A stretch of 64,000 nt of DNA from the NCBI GenBank assembly GCA_015059785.1, contig SUZS01000004.1, forward strand, positions 1-64,000, read 5' to 3'. Positions 50,840 to 60,696 of the stretch are shown here, piece by piece (position 1 is the first letter of the stretch; every line of letters starts with the position of its first letter). This DNA comes from Rikenellaceae bacterium (GTDB lineage Bacteria > Bacteroidota > Bacteroidia > Bacteroidales > Rikenellaceae). Made by a program: the position numbers and the translations under genes. Below the pieces are notes generated by a model. The model ran no database searches, was not told the DNA's origin, and saw only the letters and a program-made list of their open reading frames with translations.

Positions 50840-52357
50840 CTATTTATCCTTAGAATTATCCAAATTTAACTCTATGTATGTTTTCTCAATATGCGACTTG
50901 TGTTTTGCATAGAATTGAGTCCATAAATCCCAATCAATAACAGTAGTCTTTTTATCTTGATTATTACATAGTGCCTCAATATCGTCTAATAATGATGCTA
51001 CTATTTCTATTTCATATGTCTCAAAACTTAGTATACCTGAATTATCAAGTTTGAACACTGTTATAACTACATGCTCTCCAGAGTACTTTAGATTAATTTC
51101 TATTGAATCTAGTAGGTTGTTATCATCAAATTTCTCCTTATCACCTTCGCACACACCACTAACCAACTTATGTTGTCCATTCTGTATGAATGCAATGCTT
51201 GCGACTTGAGTAGGCAATTTCGTTCCTGCTTTAATTAAGATGGCGTTAAATTTTACGCCAGTCTCATAGTTATAAACATCAGTTCCCAGTGACATCGAAC
51301 AAACAGTTTTAACGATACCAGGATGAGGATGTGGAGTTGTTAGCATGTGATGATTCCAAGCTGCACCCTCTGCAACTACTGTGTCCAAATTGGTTGAAGC
51401 AAAAGGTTCTTTTCCTACACATTCTGCAATAGTCTCTCTGATAATAGGGTGCTTACAAGATCCTCCTACAAGGATATACCTGTCAATCTCATCTAATGAT
51501 TTTCCAGAGTTTGCGACAGTCGTTTTTATGGTGTCACAAATCTGTTTCAGATAGTCTTTAATAAGGTTTTTGTATTGGTCGCGAGAAAGAGTCGTCTTAA
51601 CAAATGGACAGTCAATCTCTGCAACATCAGCTGATGCCAAATCTATTTTTGCCTTTTCAGCATAAACTTGCAACTCTAATTTATCCTTAAACCCTTTAGC
51701 TCCCTCTTCCTTAATGAGCCAATCAACGATGCATCTGTCAAACACAACGCCACCTAAGCAAGGGTCTCCACCAGGTGTGCCCAATACCTCATAAACTGGC
51801 TCTTCGTTCTCTTTGTGATAATGAAGGACAGCAACATCAAAAGTGCCACCACCAAGATCAACGACAACTAATGTTTGTTCACTTTGGCGATTCTGGGCAT
51901 AGCATATTGCGGCTGCGACTGGCTCTGGGACTAGTAAAAGCGGCTTTAGCCCCGCATTTAATGCAGCTTCGTAAGTTGCATTTTTCGCCTTAGTGCCGAA
52001 ATAAGCAGGAACTGTAATTACTACATCATTAACAACATCGTTTAACTCTGCCTCAGCCATTTGCTTTAATTTCTTAAGAATTAGGCTGGCTGCCTTCATT
52101 GGAGTTATATCTTTTCCTTCTTTATGATATACGACATCCTTGCCCATATCTCTTTTTGTAGACTCTAAGATCTTCTCAGGGACAATGGCCATGCGATTCT
52201 TAGCTTTGTGGCCAACTTCAATCTTGTCACCATCAAAAAGTAATACAGACGGAGTTGTTGTGTGTCCTTCTAACGAGAGGACTTTGACCCTTCCATCCTT
52301 GTAATAGCTCACAACACTATTAGTTGTGCCAAGGTCAATACCAATAATTTGACTCAT
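50840..52357 (-). CDS. Hsp70-like protein, 505 aa
   Basis: This protein has the Hsp70 ATPase domain: IIGIDLGTTNSVVSYY (phosphate 1, residue 4 on), VVVDLGGGTFDVAVLHY (phosphate 2, about 167) and RYILVGGSCKHPII (adenosine site, about 305). A shortened substrate-binding part follows. It is about 130 residues shorter than housekeeping DnaK and lacks the helical lid and GrpE/DnaJ neighbours. It is the last Hsp70-like gene of the operon before the terminator. It probably acts as an ATP-driven switch or specialised chaperone; the client is unknown. Confidence 0.9.
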   Translation of the reverse strand: MSQIIGIDLGTTNSVVSYYKDGRVKVLSLEGHTTTPSVLLFDGDKIEVGHKAKNRMAIVPEKILESTKRDMGKDVVYHKEGKDITPMKAASLILKKLKQMAEAELNDVVNDVVITVPAYFGTKAKNATYEAALNAGLKPLLLVPEPVAAAICYAQNRQSEQTLVVVDLGGGTFDVAVLHYHKENEEPVYEVLGTPGGDPCLGGVVFDRCIVDWLIKEEGAKGFKDKLELQVYAEKAKIDLASADVAEIDCPFVKTTLSRDQYKNLIKDYLKQICDTIKTTVANSGKSLDEIDRYILVGGSCKHPIIRETIAECVGKEPFASTNLDTVVAEGAAWNHHMLTTPHPHPGIVKTVCSMSLGTDVYNYETGVKFNAILIKAGTKLPTQVASIAFIQNGQHKLVSGVCEGDKEKFDDNNLLDSIEINLKYSGEHVVITVFKLDNSGILSFETYEIEIVASLLDDIEALCNNQDKKTTVIDWDLWTQFYAKHKSHIEKTYIELNLDNSKDK

Positions 52358-52381
52358 AATAAAAATATTTTAAGTGAATAT

Positions 52382-54478
52382 TTAGAAATTAGGAATTGAA
52401 ACAATCGCTTTACGATTATATGCTGGGGTCAAAGATTGAATCTTTACTCCAACCTGTATAATATCAACGATTAAGTCGTTTTCCTTACTATATGCTAAGC
52501 GCATTTCCTCGCTGATAGAAAAGAGCCTGAAAACATCACATCTTGAATCAAATGTATGTATCTGATCATTCATTCTGTCAACAAATAGGCGAGGATAGAT
52601 AATCTCAATGCCAAAGTCGTTAAATAACATTGTTAGGCGATTGAAAATCTGCTCAATCTTATCAACATTAAATTTGTTTCCAATTAAAATTTCATTAATC
52701 CAATCAGCTTGTATATACATATATAGTTTGGCTAACTTGCTAAATGTATCACCTTGGGCGAGATTTTTAAGGAAACTTGATACAAGTTTGGTTTTAACTT
52801 CACTGTTGGTCATTTCGTATAAATCTTTGCCAAAGAACTGGGTCGGATTATTCATCACTTGTTGTCTCCAACGGCTATAGTAAGTTGTAACACCTTCATC
52901 TACATCCTTGACACCATTTAGTATTGGATGTACTAGTTTTCTCTTAAGTTCACCCTCTTCAACATCTTTTAACGCATCCAAAATGTCCTCACTTACCTCT
53001 TTAAGAGTGTCGTCTATTTGGAGTAAGTACATGTTTTGGCGGTCTATACTTGATAGTTTATTTTTAAGTCTGGCAATTTCGTTTTGAAGTAGGCTGATTT
53101 GCTGGAGTTTTTCTTCGATAATTGATCTTAGGCTAGCAATTTCGCCATTCAACTCGTTAATATTCTGCTTGAGATTCTCGTTCTCTAATTTGAGCTTTTG
53201 CTTCTCTTCAATAGCCTTAGATAATTTGCTCTGCAAACCGGCCATCTCAGCAATTTTCTTCTCAATTTGCTCGTCTCGCTCTTTGAGCATCGTCTCTAGA
53301 GTAGCAATCTTAGCATTTAGACTTTCTACATCTGGGTTGTCATGAGGCTCTTTAGATATAGAGTCTGGAGTTGCTTCAAGATTGAGAATTTGAAGAACTC
53401 TCTGTTTGAAGTCATTATCAATGTTAGACAGTAAGCTGCTAAGTAGAGAGATCTTCTCCTCTTCATTGTCATTAAGTCTGTCTCGATACTCTTGTTCGAA
53501 CTTACCTCGATCTTTATCAATTCTTGTCTGCTTCTTCTTGTCGATAAAATTAGTGATTCTCTTGCGAAGGATAAATACAAGCAATGCCAGAATAATTATT
53601 CCTGCAATACCCCATATTAAGAATTTGTTCTCCTTGCAGAAGTTACAGACACCACAGAGAGATGTTTCTTCTGATGTTATGTTTATTGTTGTAAGTATCC
53701 TATTCTCTATTTTGTGACCAAAATACTCATCTTCATACTCTGCGCAATAATATACATTAATAGTTCCTTTTGAGGCTAAAGAATCCTTGCTTATTATGAT
53801 ATCCCCCTCTTCATTAGGCTCAATATCCCGACCGTCAATAGTATACCCAATTTCAACTTTATTGTTTTTTACATCAATCACAGGTATTGGAATATCATTT
53901 TTAAGCGTATCTTTGCTAATATTTATGGTATCGGCCTCAGGAAGTTTAACCCTTAATCTATTTTTCCAAACAGCCTTTTGAGCAGCGTCATCACCATTAT
54001 CAAATGACTTTACTTTATACTCTTTTTCATTAAAAGTTAAAGTAGGCAAAGAGCCCTTCTTGATGATAATGTGAGAACGTGACAAGTCATTTCCACTACA
54101 GTCATTTACCATTGTACCGCTGTGTTTTTCGGCATCTTTTGTTTTAGTCGTCGTTTTGCCATCTTCGTTCGTCTTATATGCTCCAATGAATATTGCCTCA
54201 TTTGCGTACATTAATTGATTAAGACGATCTGTTCTAGTTCTAGTGGTACCGTCTATCAGGTCTTTATAAGCAACTATTCTAGGATATATTTTTAACTCTT
54301 CATCATTATTAAAACTAATGTATATAATATTATTGTCTATGTCCTCAACAATGCGATCACTCTTCCATTCAAGTGTTGAGTTGCCTATAACCAAAGAATC
54401 CTTAAGTTTTGTAGCGTCGCTAGCAAAAACTTCGCTTATTGTTATAGATAATATGAAAAAGAATAATAGTTTTTTCAT
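52382..54478 (-). CDS. Single-pass membrane protein with cytoplasmic coiled coil
   Basis: Starting at ATG 54478 this 698-residue protein has a signal peptide (MKKLLFFFILSITISEVFAS) and a beta-rich exported part of about 270 residues. CGVCNFCKEN sits just before a TM helix (about 290-310). A long cytoplasmic coiled coil (about 330-470) with repeated MAGLQSKLSKAIEEKQKLKLENENLKQNI-type heptads and a soluble C-terminal domain follow. The track's earlier start lies in the upstream gene. This layout suits a receptor that couples an exported sensor to cytoplasmic partners such as the Hsp70-like proteins on either side. Confidence 0.7.
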   Translation of the reverse strand: MKKLLFFFILSITISEVFASDATKLKDSLVIGNSTLEWKSDRIVEDIDNNIIYISFNNDEELKIYPRIVAYKDLIDGTTRTRTDRLNQLMYANEAIFIGAYKTNEDGKTTTKTKDAEKHSGTMVNDCSGNDLSRSHIIIKKGSLPTLTFNEKEYKVKSFDNGDDAAQKAVWKNRLRVKLPEADTINISKDTLKNDIPIPVIDVKNNKVEIGYTIDGRDIEPNEEGDIIISKDSLASKGTINVYYCAEYEDEYFGHKIENRILTTINITSEETSLCGVCNFCKENKFLIWGIAGIIILALLVFILRKRITNFIDKKKQTRIDKDRGKFEQEYRDRLNDNEEEKISLLSSLLSNIDNDFKQRVLQILNLEATPDSISKEPHDNPDVESLNAKIATLETMLKERDEQIEKKIAEMAGLQSKLSKAIEEKQKLKLENENLKQNINELNGEIASLRSIIEEKLQQISLLQNEIARLKNKLSSIDRQNMYLLQIDDTLKEVSEDILDALKDVEEGELKRKLVHPILNGVKDVDEGVTTYYSRWRQQVMNNPTQFFGKDLYEMTNSEVKTKLVSSFLKNLAQGDTFSKLAKLYMYIQADWINEILIGNKFNVDKIEQIFNRLTMLFNDFGIEIIYPRLFVDRMNDQIHTFDSRCDVFRLFSISEEMRLAYSKENDLIVDIIQVGVKIQSLTPAYNRKAIVSIPNF

Positions 54479-54507
54479 GGGTTTGATATTTTGATTTATT
54501 GTCTTCA

Positions 54508-57500
54508 CTATAAGTATGGCCACATACTTTCATTAAAACTCTTGCTATCTGTTACATCGATTCGTAATGGAGCAGTTGCTTCGTCGTGAATCATACCTGC
54601 ATAGAATAACATTTCGCCATCAGCATTTACGACTATTCTTACAGGAACACTCCTTAATTCAGAAGCTGTTGCTACAGTTTGACGAGTGTTGAATGGGTAC
54701 ATCTCTGTTATTAAGTCGCGGCATCCAGCATCCCAATCTTTCGCAGTGTCATTTGAATAACTTTGAACAAAATACGCCACAGAACCACCTCTAAGGTCTA
54801 GTTTGATCTCTCTCCTATCATGGGCATTATATCTGTCAGTATCGTACTGGTAGATGTACACGCCATTTGTGGAATTATCATCAAGGTTAGGTGCTTTTGT
54901 TGGCCTCGTCTTCGGATTTAATAACTCGCAATAAGCAGTCTGACCATTTGGTGTTGTGTAAACAACTCCATATGATGCATACAAGTTGCGATTGCGAATT
55001 TTTACGATACTTGCTGTGTCAGAGTAGATGGTTGCAAAATACAGCGCACCTTCTGATACAATGGTCTTTAGAGTATCGCCTTGTAGTTTGATCTTATAGC
55101 TTGTAACTCCACCGTTCCACTTTTGAACAGCCTGCATAACATTCTCTTCAATGCTCGAACTACCGTTACCGAATTGTACACTTCGTCCTGACAAAATTAC
55201 GGTATCAATAGGGGTCTCTCCCTCTTCATATCCGTTAACCTTAAAGAAATTGTCTAACAAATTATGTGTTACTTCTGTAATGAATTCACTAATTAAGCGG
55301 TGACCTCTAATTCTTCTCAGGTCAATAGGAATATTGTCAATCGTCGTTTCCTTTAACATTTCTCCATTCCACTCGCTAAATGTTATTTCATCTTCGCTGA
55401 ATAATGAAACTTTTAGTTTGGTCTTAATGAAATGTTTTAACTTACTAGCAAGTCTTTGAAGATTAGTGTCATTTCTAACATAACTTGGTGTTATTATGCT
55501 CTCAGGAAAAATTGGATGAGTGTCAATCAATACTCGTGCTAAAATGTAATCGAGGTAATTTCCTGCTTTGTTTAGACCAATTTTCGCCTTAATCTCAAGC
55601 TTCTTACATTCATCATCGTCTGGCTCAATAGAAAAATATGTAACATCGAGTGTTCCTGCTCCCATATCAAACGCAAGGATATGTTCACTCTCGTTTCTAA
55701 GTTGGTCTCTCTCTTCCTCACTCCTATCTCTGTTTAACTGTTGCCATTTGTGTATATAGTAACATGCAATAGCATCAGATTCACTAACAAACCATATATA
55801 TTCTGGTCGTATTTCTGGCAATGTATCTACAACAATACGACGAATGTAGTCCATATGGCGAGAAGTATATGTGTTTGGTACCGTAAGAACCAGCTTATTC
55901 GCTCTCTTATTGAGCTTATTTATGGATGGTAATATGAAATCTCGGAAGAGACTATCATATGTTGCCTTGAAAATCTGCTCAATTGTTAATTCAGCGTCAG
56001 CCATACTAACAACACTCTCATCATCTTGATTAATCTTGTATTGCAAAGTAGAATATGATGAAATATTTGGCAGATGGTTGTATCCTACAAGGGCTTTCAT
56101 ATATGGTAACATCATGCCATTGTTGCCCTGAAATTGAGGCTCTGATGGGGATAACCAGAGCAGTCGCTTATCATACTGGTGGGCGTTCAATACTCCAGCA
56201 ATAGACCTAAATATAACATTTGAGGACAGGAATGGAGTCCCTTCCTCAAAACGGGGAGATTGTAGTACAGGAGCCACATTCTGAAGAAGCTCGAGTAGTC
56301 TTTCATCTAGGTTGAGAACCTGTGTGTTTCTGTAACTTCCGTCTCCAAATGCCGCAACAGATGCAGAGGTGCCATAATCAACACAGAGCCAGTCACATCC
56401 AGGATCTTTTTCAACATCAAAGTCTAGTATTCCGCAGAAGTGGGACATAGGGGTTTCGTCTTCTATGTACTCTCCGTCTATGTCCTCAAAGTAATCAAAC
56501 TCAAGTCTAGCTGAAATACTAACTCTGTTTTCATTCATGTTTGAGACCTTATTATGCTCTAATTCATAACAAATTGTTTCGTATGAATTAGGAGCATTGT
56601 AGAATTTGTCTAAAACAGGGACATTTGTTGGCGTTAAAGCTTCAATAATAGCTTTGCTTGTTTCGGAACTAGATATAAAACTTAGATTAAAATTGCGTAT
56701 AATTACTGATGCATATGCACAATTGCTAACAGATGAGGCTGCATTTCCAATCTGTATTTTAATAATCTCGCTTCCTCCAGCAAAACGATTCTGAGTTCCA
56801 GCTCTAAACTCAATCCACTTAAATAAACCCAGGTGGAGTTCATTGTCATTCAATAAGTCCATGCCATTAATCTTTACTAAGAGCTGAGTTTGCTGAGTGT
56901 CTTGTTTTATGGTAAACGGCACTATCTTATTCTCTATGTTCGATGTATTGAGATTCTTGATAGATAAACCCATTGAGGTATTTAGAGGTCTGGCTGTTGG
57001 GTTACCGATTCGTTGCATATCAATGTATATGGGAATACGAATTTCATTCTGTGCAACAATATTCTGTAACATTAATTCATCAATATCAATTGTTTTTATA
57101 AGTGATGAATGTAATTCATTATGACATAGGCCAGAGTTTACATCATAGAAAGGGTTGCTTTCAGTTATCTCAGACACATCTCCCCATGAAACAATGTCGG
57201 CATCAAACCTGTCGTTATATCGTAGGGAAATTCCAATGTTTAAGTTTTCAGCATATCTGACTGGAGTGTTGTTTAGAATACATAAGTTGCCTAATAAAAC
57301 TCGGTCAGAGTTTGTAAAAGTTAATTGGTCTGTTTCTACGAACTCGAATCTAGTATTTAAGCTTGGAGTGGACTTGTGCATACGGATATGTACTACATTT
57401 GAGACAGATGTTTCAATGCCACCATTGTCCTTAATGCCATGGATGGTATATTTTACATCAAACTCTGTCAGCTTAACATCGCTGCAGTCTACTATAGCAT

Positions 57501-57789
57501 TTGGAGCAATAATAACTTGATAGTTGTTATCATAGCTTGTCAAATTGATTTGTGACAAAACGGCTCCTCTTAGATTATTATTAGAGCCCGTGAAATGCAA
57601 TAAAAATAGGTCTCCGCTAATGCTAATTGAGTCGGGTATGTAATCAATAGTTATCCAAAGTTTATGATAAACGATGGATAAGGCTCTTAATTGTCCAAAA
57701 ATGTTGTACTGTTTCTCAATGGATAGCGTTCTGACATCCAAAATTTGTTCTTGAGATTGCTGACCAAAATATCGTGTTATTTCGCTCAT
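54508..57789 (-). CDS. Large protein with C-terminal Hsp70-like ATPase domain
   Basis: In this 1093-residue protein the first 460 or so residues show no known domain and look beta-rich. Next comes an Hsp70/actin-fold domain with WLCVDYGTSASVAAFGDGS (phosphate 1, about 468), ILAFDMGAGTLDVTYFSIE (phosphate 2, about 710) and VILSGRSVQFG (adenosine region, about 900). The GTT and GGGT cores are altered to GTS and GAGT. No signal peptide is seen. It is the largest gene of the operon, between two membrane-protein genes, and unlike any housekeeping chaperone that I know. Confidence 0.8.
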   Translation of the reverse strand: MSEITRYFGQQSQEQILDVRTLSIEKQYNIFGQLRALSIVYHKLWITIDYIPDSISISGDLFLLHFTGSNNNLRGAVLSQINLTSYDNNYQVIIAPNAIVDCSDVKLTEFDVKYTIHGIKDNGGIETSVSNVVHIRMHKSTPSLNTRFEFVETDQLTFTNSDRVLLGNLCILNNTPVRYAENLNIGISLRYNDRFDADIVSWGDVSEITESNPFYDVNSGLCHNELHSSLIKTIDIDELMLQNIVAQNEIRIPIYIDMQRIGNPTARPLNTSMGLSIKNLNTSNIENKIVPFTIKQDTQQTQLLVKINGMDLLNDNELHLGLFKWIEFRAGTQNRFAGGSEIIKIQIGNAASSVSNCAYASVIIRNFNLSFISSSETSKAIIEALTPTNVPVLDKFYNAPNSYETICYELEHNKVSNMNENRVSISARLEFDYFEDIDGEYIEDETPMSHFCGILDFDVEKDPGCDWLCVDYGTSASVAAFGDGSYRNTQVLNLDERLLELLQNVAPVLQSPRFEEGTPFLSSNVIFRSIAGVLNAHQYDKRLLWLSPSEPQFQGNNGMMLPYMKALVGYNHLPNISSYSTLQYKINQDDESVVSMADAELTIEQIFKATYDSLFRDFILPSINKLNKRANKLVLTVPNTYTSRHMDYIRRIVVDTLPEIRPEYIWFVSESDAIACYYIHKWQQLNRDRSEEERDQLRNESEHILAFDMGAGTLDVTYFSIEPDDDECKKLEIKAKIGLNKAGNYLDYILARVLIDTHPIFPESIITPSYVRNDTNLQRLASKLKHFIKTKLKVSLFSEDEITFSEWNGEMLKETTIDNIPIDLRRIRGHRLISEFITEVTHNLLDNFFKVNGYEEGETPIDTVILSGRSVQFGNGSSSIEENVMQAVQKWNGGVTSYKIKLQGDTLKTIVSEGALYFATIYSDTASIVKIRNRNLYASYGVVYTTPNGQTAYCELLNPKTRPTKAPNLDDNSTNGVYIYQYDTDRYNAHDRREIKLDLRGGSVAYFVQSYSNDTAKDWDAGCRDLITEMYPFNTRQTVATASELRSVPVRIVVNADGEMLFYAGMIHDEATAPLRIDVTDSKSFNESMWPYL

Positions 57790-57810
57790 ATGTGAATTAT
57801 TTTTTTTATT

Positions 57811-59034
57811 TTATATTGTGTGGTCATCTGTTTTACTCTTATATTGAGTAGATTTCCATATGATAAATATCATTATTCCTAGAAATATGAGGAAAAAAAT
57901 TACCCGCCAAGTCGCTGCTGCTACATTTTGGTTATTAGTCCAGAATGAAATGTTATACAAACCATCAGTTAGTGGGATAAAACTTAATATTTCCGCATCC
58001 TTTTCCAACACAATCTTTATGCTACGATTAAGTCCCTCAGCTCCTCGAAGCTTATCACCATCAGGAGATAGAATAGTGTGATTATAAACATTATCAATTA
58101 GTTGAACCCACGTTCTAAAATTAATAGATATATTATCTTTACCAAGTTGTTCTACCAAACTTTTAGGAATGTCAAATATCACATCTTGATTCAATTTTAC
58201 AGAACGTATTTCATTGTGCCCTTCAACAGGAAGAAATGCGTCAGATGATATAAAACGATAATTTGGATTGTCTAGTTGATTAATCTTGAATACCGCCTTA
58301 TAGCCATCTTTTGTACGAGTTGCTGTTATTATATGAGGAAAATCTAGTACTGATTCAATAGAAAAATATTGTTGTATAGGAATTACCTCAAACAAGGAAA
58401 TATACCCCTCTCTATTATTTTTTGATATGTTTTTTTCACCTATAAGATTGTAAAAATAATTTTGTTGAACATTAATCATGTTCTGCATTATTTCCTTTTT
58501 AATTCTTTTAATACCTGTTGGTGAAGCCTCCTCAATCTCTTTACCGTAATTATCATTACCATTGTAGTGATTATCCGTGACAAGGAATAGGTAAGTCTTA
58601 TTTACTAGCGGAGTGTCTTTAAGATCCATAAATCTCAAAATTGAGTATGGCCTTGAGATTGTAAGCAAAGAATACCCGTCTGTATTATTGCCACCTTGAT
58701 TCCTCATCTCGGCAAGTTTAGTTGCATCAAATGAATTTAGAATATTGTCATTGCTACTAAATTCAGCAAAAGTACAGAATGGCTTGATATATTCATCCAG
58801 ATTTTTAGCGTTTTCGCTCACAGAGAATCCTTGTATTGACGCGTATCCGCTATTTATGCCTTGCTCTGTGAGCATTTGGGAAATACATATCGTCATTTCG
58901 TTAATGATATGTTTTGTTTCGCATTTTACAATATCTGTTTTTAGGTCTATAGATACTATAACATGATTATCGTTATTACAATAACTACTGAAGTGCAATA
59001 GGCATAATACTGAAATCAACAATATTTTTTTCAT
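57811..59034 (-). CDS. Exported single-TM protein with possible vWA-like domain
   Basis: This 407-residue protein has a signal peptide (MKKILLISVLCLLHFSSYC). A domain beginning VIVSIDLKTDIVKC contains TYLFLVTDNHYNGNDNYG, which recalls a divergent vWA fold without a clear DxSxS site. A beta-rich region and a C-terminal TM helix (about 378-397) with a short cytoplasmic tail follow. So nearly all of it faces the periplasm. It lies 21 bases upstream of the 1093-aa gene in transcription order. The vWA assignment is weak. Confidence 0.6.
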   Translation of the reverse strand: MKKILLISVLCLLHFSSYCNNDNHVIVSIDLKTDIVKCETKHIINEMTICISQMLTEQGINSGYASIQGFSVSENAKNLDEYIKPFCTFAEFSSNDNILNSFDATKLAEMRNQGGNNTDGYSLLTISRPYSILRFMDLKDTPLVNKTYLFLVTDNHYNGNDNYGKEIEEASPTGIKRIKKEIMQNMINVQQNYFYNLIGEKNISKNNREGYISLFEVIPIQQYFSIESVLDFPHIITATRTKDGYKAVFKINQLDNPNYRFISSDAFLPVEGHNEIRSVKLNQDVIFDIPKSLVEQLGKDNISINFRTWVQLIDNVYNHTILSPDGDKLRGAEGLNRSIKIVLEKDAEILSFIPLTDGLYNISFWTNNQNVAAATWRVIFFLIFLGIMIFIIWKSTQYKSKTDDHTI

Positions 59035-59038
59035 ATGA

Positions 59039-60691
59039 CTACAATTTGATTGTTTCGTTGATTATTAAATCTGTTTTATCTTGGTTCACGCCGTCAGCAA
59101 TAATTTGAGCTTCTAGATTAGTAGCGTCGGCTTTGAATGTGACTTGAAATGGGATGTCTTTTAGGTCTCTATCGTGAGTATAAAGTTGATACTTGCTCAA
59201 ATCAATTCTTCCCACTAGCTCAACATTCTCTGAGGAGGTAGTTCTCCCCTCTCCTTGGTATAGCTCAATAGTTGATAATTTTATAAACTGCTTACTTGCG
59301 TCGCTACGTGTTGCATAGAATCTTTTTGTTGCTTTGTATGGTGCTGGAGAATTTGAGTTAATTAACTTAACCAGTCTCCCATCGTACATCGCAACTGAGA
59401 GAGAGTGTGCTACACGCATTTTTATTGAGATATCGTGTATTGATTGACCTAATGGATGCAGGTTACGCTGGTCGTGTAGCGCTGAATATATTGCAGCACC
59501 ACGTGCAACGCTAACTTGCGAATCAATATTTGGTAAATTAACATGCTCACTATCTGGATAATTGTCCTTTACAACTTTCTGTACAACTGGTATTGATGAT
59601 GTGCCACCTATAGGTAATAACAAGTCTACTTTTACATTATGAGTCTTTAATTTTAGCCGTTTTATAGCTGCGTCCAGTGCATCAATTACAGAGTCATTTT
59701 TTTTAGGCCTCTTTTGATTTCTAAGAATGTCATTCAATACTTGCCTTGTGATTACCGTATCAATATTAATATACGAGTTATTAACATATAGAGATGGTCG
59801 TACTAGATTGTAATCTTCCTGTATTGATAGACTCTCTTTTACACTACGGGCATCATCTAAAAGAGTTGCTATAGTTTTGGTGTATCTAGGCTCAGAGTGT
59901 AACTTATCAATATCTATATTGTTTTCATTGCAAATGTACTCAAACAATAGATGATCAATATCATCACCGCCTAATGTTTCGTCGCCATCAATACCAAGTA
60001 CTTCAAATTCTAACCGACTACCTGACAATGAGTATCTTACTATGGTTACATCGCAAGTACCTCCTCCGATATCATAAATTAGAATAGTCTGAGATATATT
60101 GCGTCTTGTATTTCTATTGCATATATAATCAATGGCAGCGGCAACAGGTTCGGGGATAACCTCTATTTTATATTCTTTCCCAAATACATCATTAAAGGCC
60201 TGCTTTGCGGCTTGTTGTAATCGATAGTTTTGTGATTGCTTAAAATAATAAGGTACTGTCATCGTAATGACAGTTGGCATCATGGTTAACTCAGTAGATC
60301 GGACTTCTCTCAATAATCCAGAAATTATATAAGACATTAAGTCAATTGGTGATACATTTCGCCCAGCTATATCAATATATTCTAGTGAAATTTTTCGTTT
60401 TATGGATGTTGCGACTGCTTCTGATTCTATTAATTGTCGTATCTTGGCTGCAGTGCCTGTTTCATATCTGTTTTGTTCATTGTTATAATAAACAATTGAG
60501 GGAAAAACATTGCCTCCGTTTAATAGAGGGAGGGCATAGGCATATGCCCCCCTCCGATGAAACTCATCGGTATAATGTGCTAACACTGAATTACTCGTGC
60601 CAAAGTCTAACCCAATAGGCGGATATTCAACAGTGTTTTTTGCATCTTGTACATCTTCACGAGATGGCAGATATAAATTATCATTGTCCAT
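59039..60691 (-). CDS. Hsp70-like protein, 550 aa
   Basis: This protein has phosphate-1 GLDFGTSNSVLAHY (about 28), PEPVAAAIDYI, phosphate-2 IYDIGGGTCDVTIVRY (about 213) and LLPIGGTSSIPVV (about 363). A short beta-type substrate domain ends the protein (about 430-550: VGRIDLSKYQLYTHDRDLKDIPFQVTF). The helical lid is absent. It is separated by 5 bases from both neighbours, so the operon structure is firm. It differs clearly from the 547- and 505-aa paralogues. Confidence 0.9.
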   Translation of the reverse strand: MDNDNLYLPSREDVQDAKNTVEYPPIGLDFGTSNSVLAHYTDEFHRRGAYAYALPLLNGGNVFPSIVYYNNEQNRYETGTAAKIRQLIESEAVATSIKRKISLEYIDIAGRNVSPIDLMSYIISGLLREVRSTELTMMPTVITMTVPYYFKQSQNYRLQQAAKQAFNDVFGKEYKIEVIPEPVAAAIDYICNRNTRRNISQTILIYDIGGGTCDVTIVRYSLSGSRLEFEVLGIDGDETLGGDDIDHLLFEYICNENNIDIDKLHSEPRYTKTIATLLDDARSVKESLSIQEDYNLVRPSLYVNNSYINIDTVITRQVLNDILRNQKRPKKNDSVIDALDAAIKRLKLKTHNVKVDLLLPIGGTSSIPVVQKVVKDNYPDSEHVNLPNIDSQVSVARGAAIYSALHDQRNLHPLGQSIHDISIKMRVAHSLSVAMYDGRLVKLINSNSPAPYKATKRFYATRSDASKQFIKLSTIELYQGEGRTTSSENVELVGRIDLSKYQLYTHDRDLKDIPFQVTFKADATNLEAQIIADGVNQDKTDLIINETIKL

Positions 60692-60696
60692 TATAA

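Noticed and set aside
50840-52357. Housekeeping DnaK
   Set aside because: It is about 130 residues short, lacks the lid and GrpE/DnaJ neighbours, and lies with three other Hsp70-like paralogues, so the symbol dnaK is not given.
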